Below, one piece after another: positions 62,001 through 64,000 of a DNA stretch of 64,000 bases (position 1 is the first letter of the stretch; the number at the start of each line of letters is the position of its first letter). Made by a program: the position numbers and the translations under genes. The notes beneath the pieces are model-generated. The model saw only the letters and a program-made list of their open reading frames with translations. It was not told the DNA's origin and searched no databases. The DNA comes from CAYSDH01 sp964429805 (GTDB lineage: Bacteria; Bacteroidota; Bacteroidia; Flavobacteriales_D; JABDKJ01), in the NCBI GenBank assembly GCA_964429805.1, contig CAYSDH010000003.1, positions 1-64,000 of the forward strand, in the 5' to 3' direction.

Positions 62001-63382
62001 GTGAGAAACTCAAAAAAGGAATGCGTGAGTATGTCTTAGAAATCTTTGACCTTAATCTGAACCAAGTCAACAAAACAAAAATTGTAGTAAACAAGGGTGA
62101 CTTCTTGGTTGGGGCTGAGTTTAACGGTCAAAACTTCCTCTTCGGTTTTGTGGATTACAACAAGAAAACCAACACGTACTTTGTACTTGATGCCAAAGGA
62201 AACGAGACAAAGAAAGAGACTATCCCAGTCAAAAAACTTGCCTCTGCGGGCTCTGCCGCAATGTATCCGGCAAGAGATGGAAGCGGGTTTTATGTCACTT
62301 CTCTGGTAAAAGAGAAAAAGTGGGGATACCGTGTCAGAAAAATGGACAGCAACGCGCAGATACTTTGGGACAAAACGTACACTCGTCCTAAGGGGCTTGC
62401 TATGATTGTCGGTGCAGAATCTTCAAACGGAAGGCTAACACTTATAGTCAATGAGCGCCCCTCGCTCATGGCGTACAGAAAGGCTATGAGATCACTCGTC
62501 TCTTTAGATGACAACACTGGTGATGAGATTTTCAAAACACCACTATTTGACGGTATGCTGACCGCCATACCTTCATCCATGATTGTTGAGCCTGACGGCA
62601 CCACCGTTACTTGTGGTATGTACTACAATGGAGAAAAAGTGAATGAGAAAAACTCTGACGTGATTTTCTTCATGAAGTTGGCTCCTGACGGGTCTCAGAT
62701 TGCCAAAAACGCGATAGACTGGGACAACGGAATACAGGATGCAATGAAGGCTACCAGTAGAGAGTTTAGCATAGGTTCTAAGCCAAAAGTGCTCTTTCAC
62801 GAAATTATACCTGAGCCAGGAGGAGGATATCAAGTGATTTCTGAAACATTCAGAAAAACGGTGAAGGCCGGTACAGTGCTGGGTGCTATGAATAACAGTA
62901 ATGAGCCTGCACCAATGGGCTTTACAGTGATAGACTACCTCATTTACAACTACGATGACATGGGTAACCCTATTGACATCAATAAGATTGAAAAGCCGTA
63001 CAAGTCTGTGATGGTTGATGGCGGAGTGGCTCAACAAGGTGGTATAGCGCTTGCTCAGTACTTGAAGAGAATGAAAGTGTTTACCTATGAGTTCTCTACT
63101 CAACTGGAAGGTACCGAGCAGCGAGTAATCGTGTTTACCAATTTCGAAGACGCTGGACTTGGAAAAGGTAAACCTTACATCGGTATTACAACTATCGAAA
63201 AAGGAGTGGAATCTACTACACGTAAGGTACCTGTATCAAAGAAGCACACAGCCAAAGCGACAGGGTCAAAAAACCTAAAGTCTGGATGTCTAAAAGCACG
63301 CCCAGGTAAGATGTGTACGTATCTGTATGACCGTAAAGACAAGGTGATTAGCATCAGCCTGGAAGACCTTTCTGTAAACTGA
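61997..63382 (+). CDS. Secreted beta-propeller-like protein of unknown function, 5' truncated
   Basis: An open frame of 461 codons from a TTG at 61997; the first ATG is 62021. Neither start gives a signal peptide, and the first residues ('MREYVLEIFDLNLNQVNKTK') look like the middle of a protein, so the true 5' end is missing. The rest has repeated strand patterns ('YFVLDAKGNETKKETIP', 'GFYVTSLVKEKKWGYRVRKM') suggesting a beta-propeller. A basic Cys-containing end follows ('SGCLKARPGKMCTYLYDRK'). It may belong to the DUF6770-type Bacteroidota family, but I am not sure. A strong terminator follows. Confidence 0.6.
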   Translation: MGEKLKKGMREYVLEIFDLNLNQVNKTKIVVNKGDFLVGAEFNGQNFLFGFVDYNKKTNTYFVLDAKGNETKKETIPVKKLASAGSAAMYPARDGSGFYVTSLVKEKKWGYRVRKMDSNAQILWDKTYTRPKGLAMIVGAESSNGRLTLIVNERPSLMAYRKAMRSLVSLDDNTGDEIFKTPLFDGMLTAIPSSMIVEPDGTTVTCGMYYNGEKVNEKNSDVIFFMKLAPDGSQIAKNAIDWDNGIQDAMKATSREFSIGSKPKVLFHEIIPEPGGGYQVISETFRKTVKAGTVLGAMNNSNEPAPMGFTVIDYLIYNYDDMGNPIDINKIEKPYKSVMVDGGVAQQGGIALAQYLKRMKVFTYEFSTQLEGTEQRVIVFTNFEDAGLGKGKPYIGITTIEKGVESTTRKVPVSKKHTAKATGSKNLKSGCLKARPGKMCTYLYDRKDKVISISLEDLSVN

Positions 63383-63405
63383 TTGTGATTAAACTAATTG
63401 AATGT

Positions 63406-63435
63406 AAAGAGCGGCAATAGCCGCTCTTTTTTTTT
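63406..63435 (+). terminator. Rho-independent terminator
   Basis: A perfect 10-bp stem (63406-63415 with 63420-63429), loop AATA, then a T run. It ends the 5'-truncated gene and abuts the stop of the convergent barrel gene. Confidence 0.9.
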
Positions 63436-63979
63436 ACAAATAGAGCGCAAGAGTGATAGACCCGTAAAGCATTTTCTCAAAGCTATAGGCAGCCTTTAGA
63501 GGAGATCTGTAATTCACTGACATCTCTAAGTTTAATGGGTCACCCATTCGTGAAATATGGTAGGCCAAACCGAGGCTAGCGTCATACGATATAGGACTTG
63601 TTCTTTCGGTACGAGGCTGCCCTTTGAAGTCTAAAATCTGATAATCAACACCTAAAGACGAGACAGCGCGCAGCGGGCCATCAAGCACGTAATACTTGGC
63701 ATAAACACCCGCTGTATTTACAGAAAAGGTCACCTCATTGCCTTGATTATATATAAACCCAAGTCGCCATCCAAAGGGAAGGTCGTCAGCTAAAGTGATG
63801 CCTTGAGAAAGGGAAACGAGATTTGCCGAGCCGATTTCGTGTCCGTATGAAAATGAGTAAAGCGTAGTCCAAGAGTCAATGGTGTATGACTTCGGTTTTT
63901 CTTTGAGTTTTATATCTATCTGAGCATATCCGCAGAGCAACGCACAAGAAGCTAGGAAGGTAAGTATGGGCTTTGACAT
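63434..63979 (-). CDS. Small outer-membrane beta-barrel-like protein
   Basis: A 181-residue protein with signal peptide about 1-19 ('ALLCGYAQ'). The mature part consists of alternating strands with Gly/aromatic turns ('FGWRLGFIYNQGNEVTFSV', 'VSSLGVDYQILDFKGQ', 'YDASLGLAYHISRMG') and ends in 'YGSITLALYL', a plausible C-terminal barrel strand. Family not recognised. The start ATG at 63979 lies 21 bases from the window edge, so its promoter is not visible. Confidence 0.65.
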   Translation of the reverse strand: MSKPILTFLASCALLCGYAQIDIKLKEKPKSYTIDSWTTLYSFSYGHEIGSANLVSLSQGITLADDLPFGWRLGFIYNQGNEVTFSVNTAGVYAKYYVLDGPLRAVSSLGVDYQILDFKGQPRTERTSPISYDASLGLAYHISRMGDPLNLEMSVNYRSPLKAAYSFEKMLYGSITLALYL

Positions 63980-64000
63980 CAGTAGGAGTATATGAGGCTA

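Overview
The window is a chromosome segment of a Bacteroidota bacterium, most likely a marine member of the Flavobacteriales; the order is inferred from overall gene style and is less certain than the phylum. Evidence for the phylum: type IX secretion (T9SS) C-terminal sorting domains on several cargo proteins, SprB repeats, GEVED, ASPIC/UnbV, DUF5916 and DUF6702-type proteins, a short primary sigma factor, an extended GAPDH, and promoter elements of the Bacteroidota type (TAnnTTTG at -7). Ten Ns at 18846-18855 and a damaged stretch at 60.5-62.0 kb show that this is draft sequence.

Layout. 0-5 kb: the tail of a T9SS cargo gene, a GT-C glycosyltransferase, a VanZ-like membrane protein, a HEAT-repeat cyclophilin lipoprotein and a carboxypeptidase-regulatory-like protein. 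5.1-9.5 kb: a tight four-gene operon of M28 peptidase, gpsA, polysaccharide deacetylase and formyltransferase. 9.6-18.6 kb: housekeeping genes, namely a small Cys-rich membrane protein, apbE, a histidine kinase/response regulator pair, idi, uvrC, a PagL-like lipid A deacylase and mazG with a beta-helix-like secreted protein. 18.6-42.1 kb: a surface-protein island. It holds a methyltransferase (assembly gap), a 3041-residue T9SS protein built of FN3, MAM-like and CUB-like modules, four tandem secreted GEVED paralogues, a 1084-residue FG-GAP/UnbV lipoprotein and a 1662-residue M43 protease with SprB repeats.

42.2-49.4 kb: an unknown secreted protein with a spermidine-synthase-like methyltransferase, an unknown exported protein, a GNAT acetyltransferase, and a cell-envelope operon dapF-GNAT-mltG-phosphohexomutase with overlapping ends. 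49.6-53.7 kb: an HtrA protease, the primary sigma factor with a recognisable promoter, and GAPDH. 53.8-60.4 kb: a T9SS esterase, an M1 aminopeptidase, a DUF6702-like protein and a DUF5916 outer-membrane protein. 60.5-64 kb: a frameshifted beta-barrel gene, a frameshifted MORN-repeat gene that meets a 5'-truncated secreted-protein gene head to head, and a small beta-barrel protein.

Two observations stand out. First, at least five genes have a perfect TAnnTTTG -7 element ending only 4-6 nt before the start codon, and several more have near-perfect ones. This predicts many leaderless mRNAs. Second, the GEVED domain in the four tandem paralogues appears to be inserted inside another beta-sandwich domain. 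No tRNA, rRNA, CRISPR array, insertion sequence or prophage was recognised.
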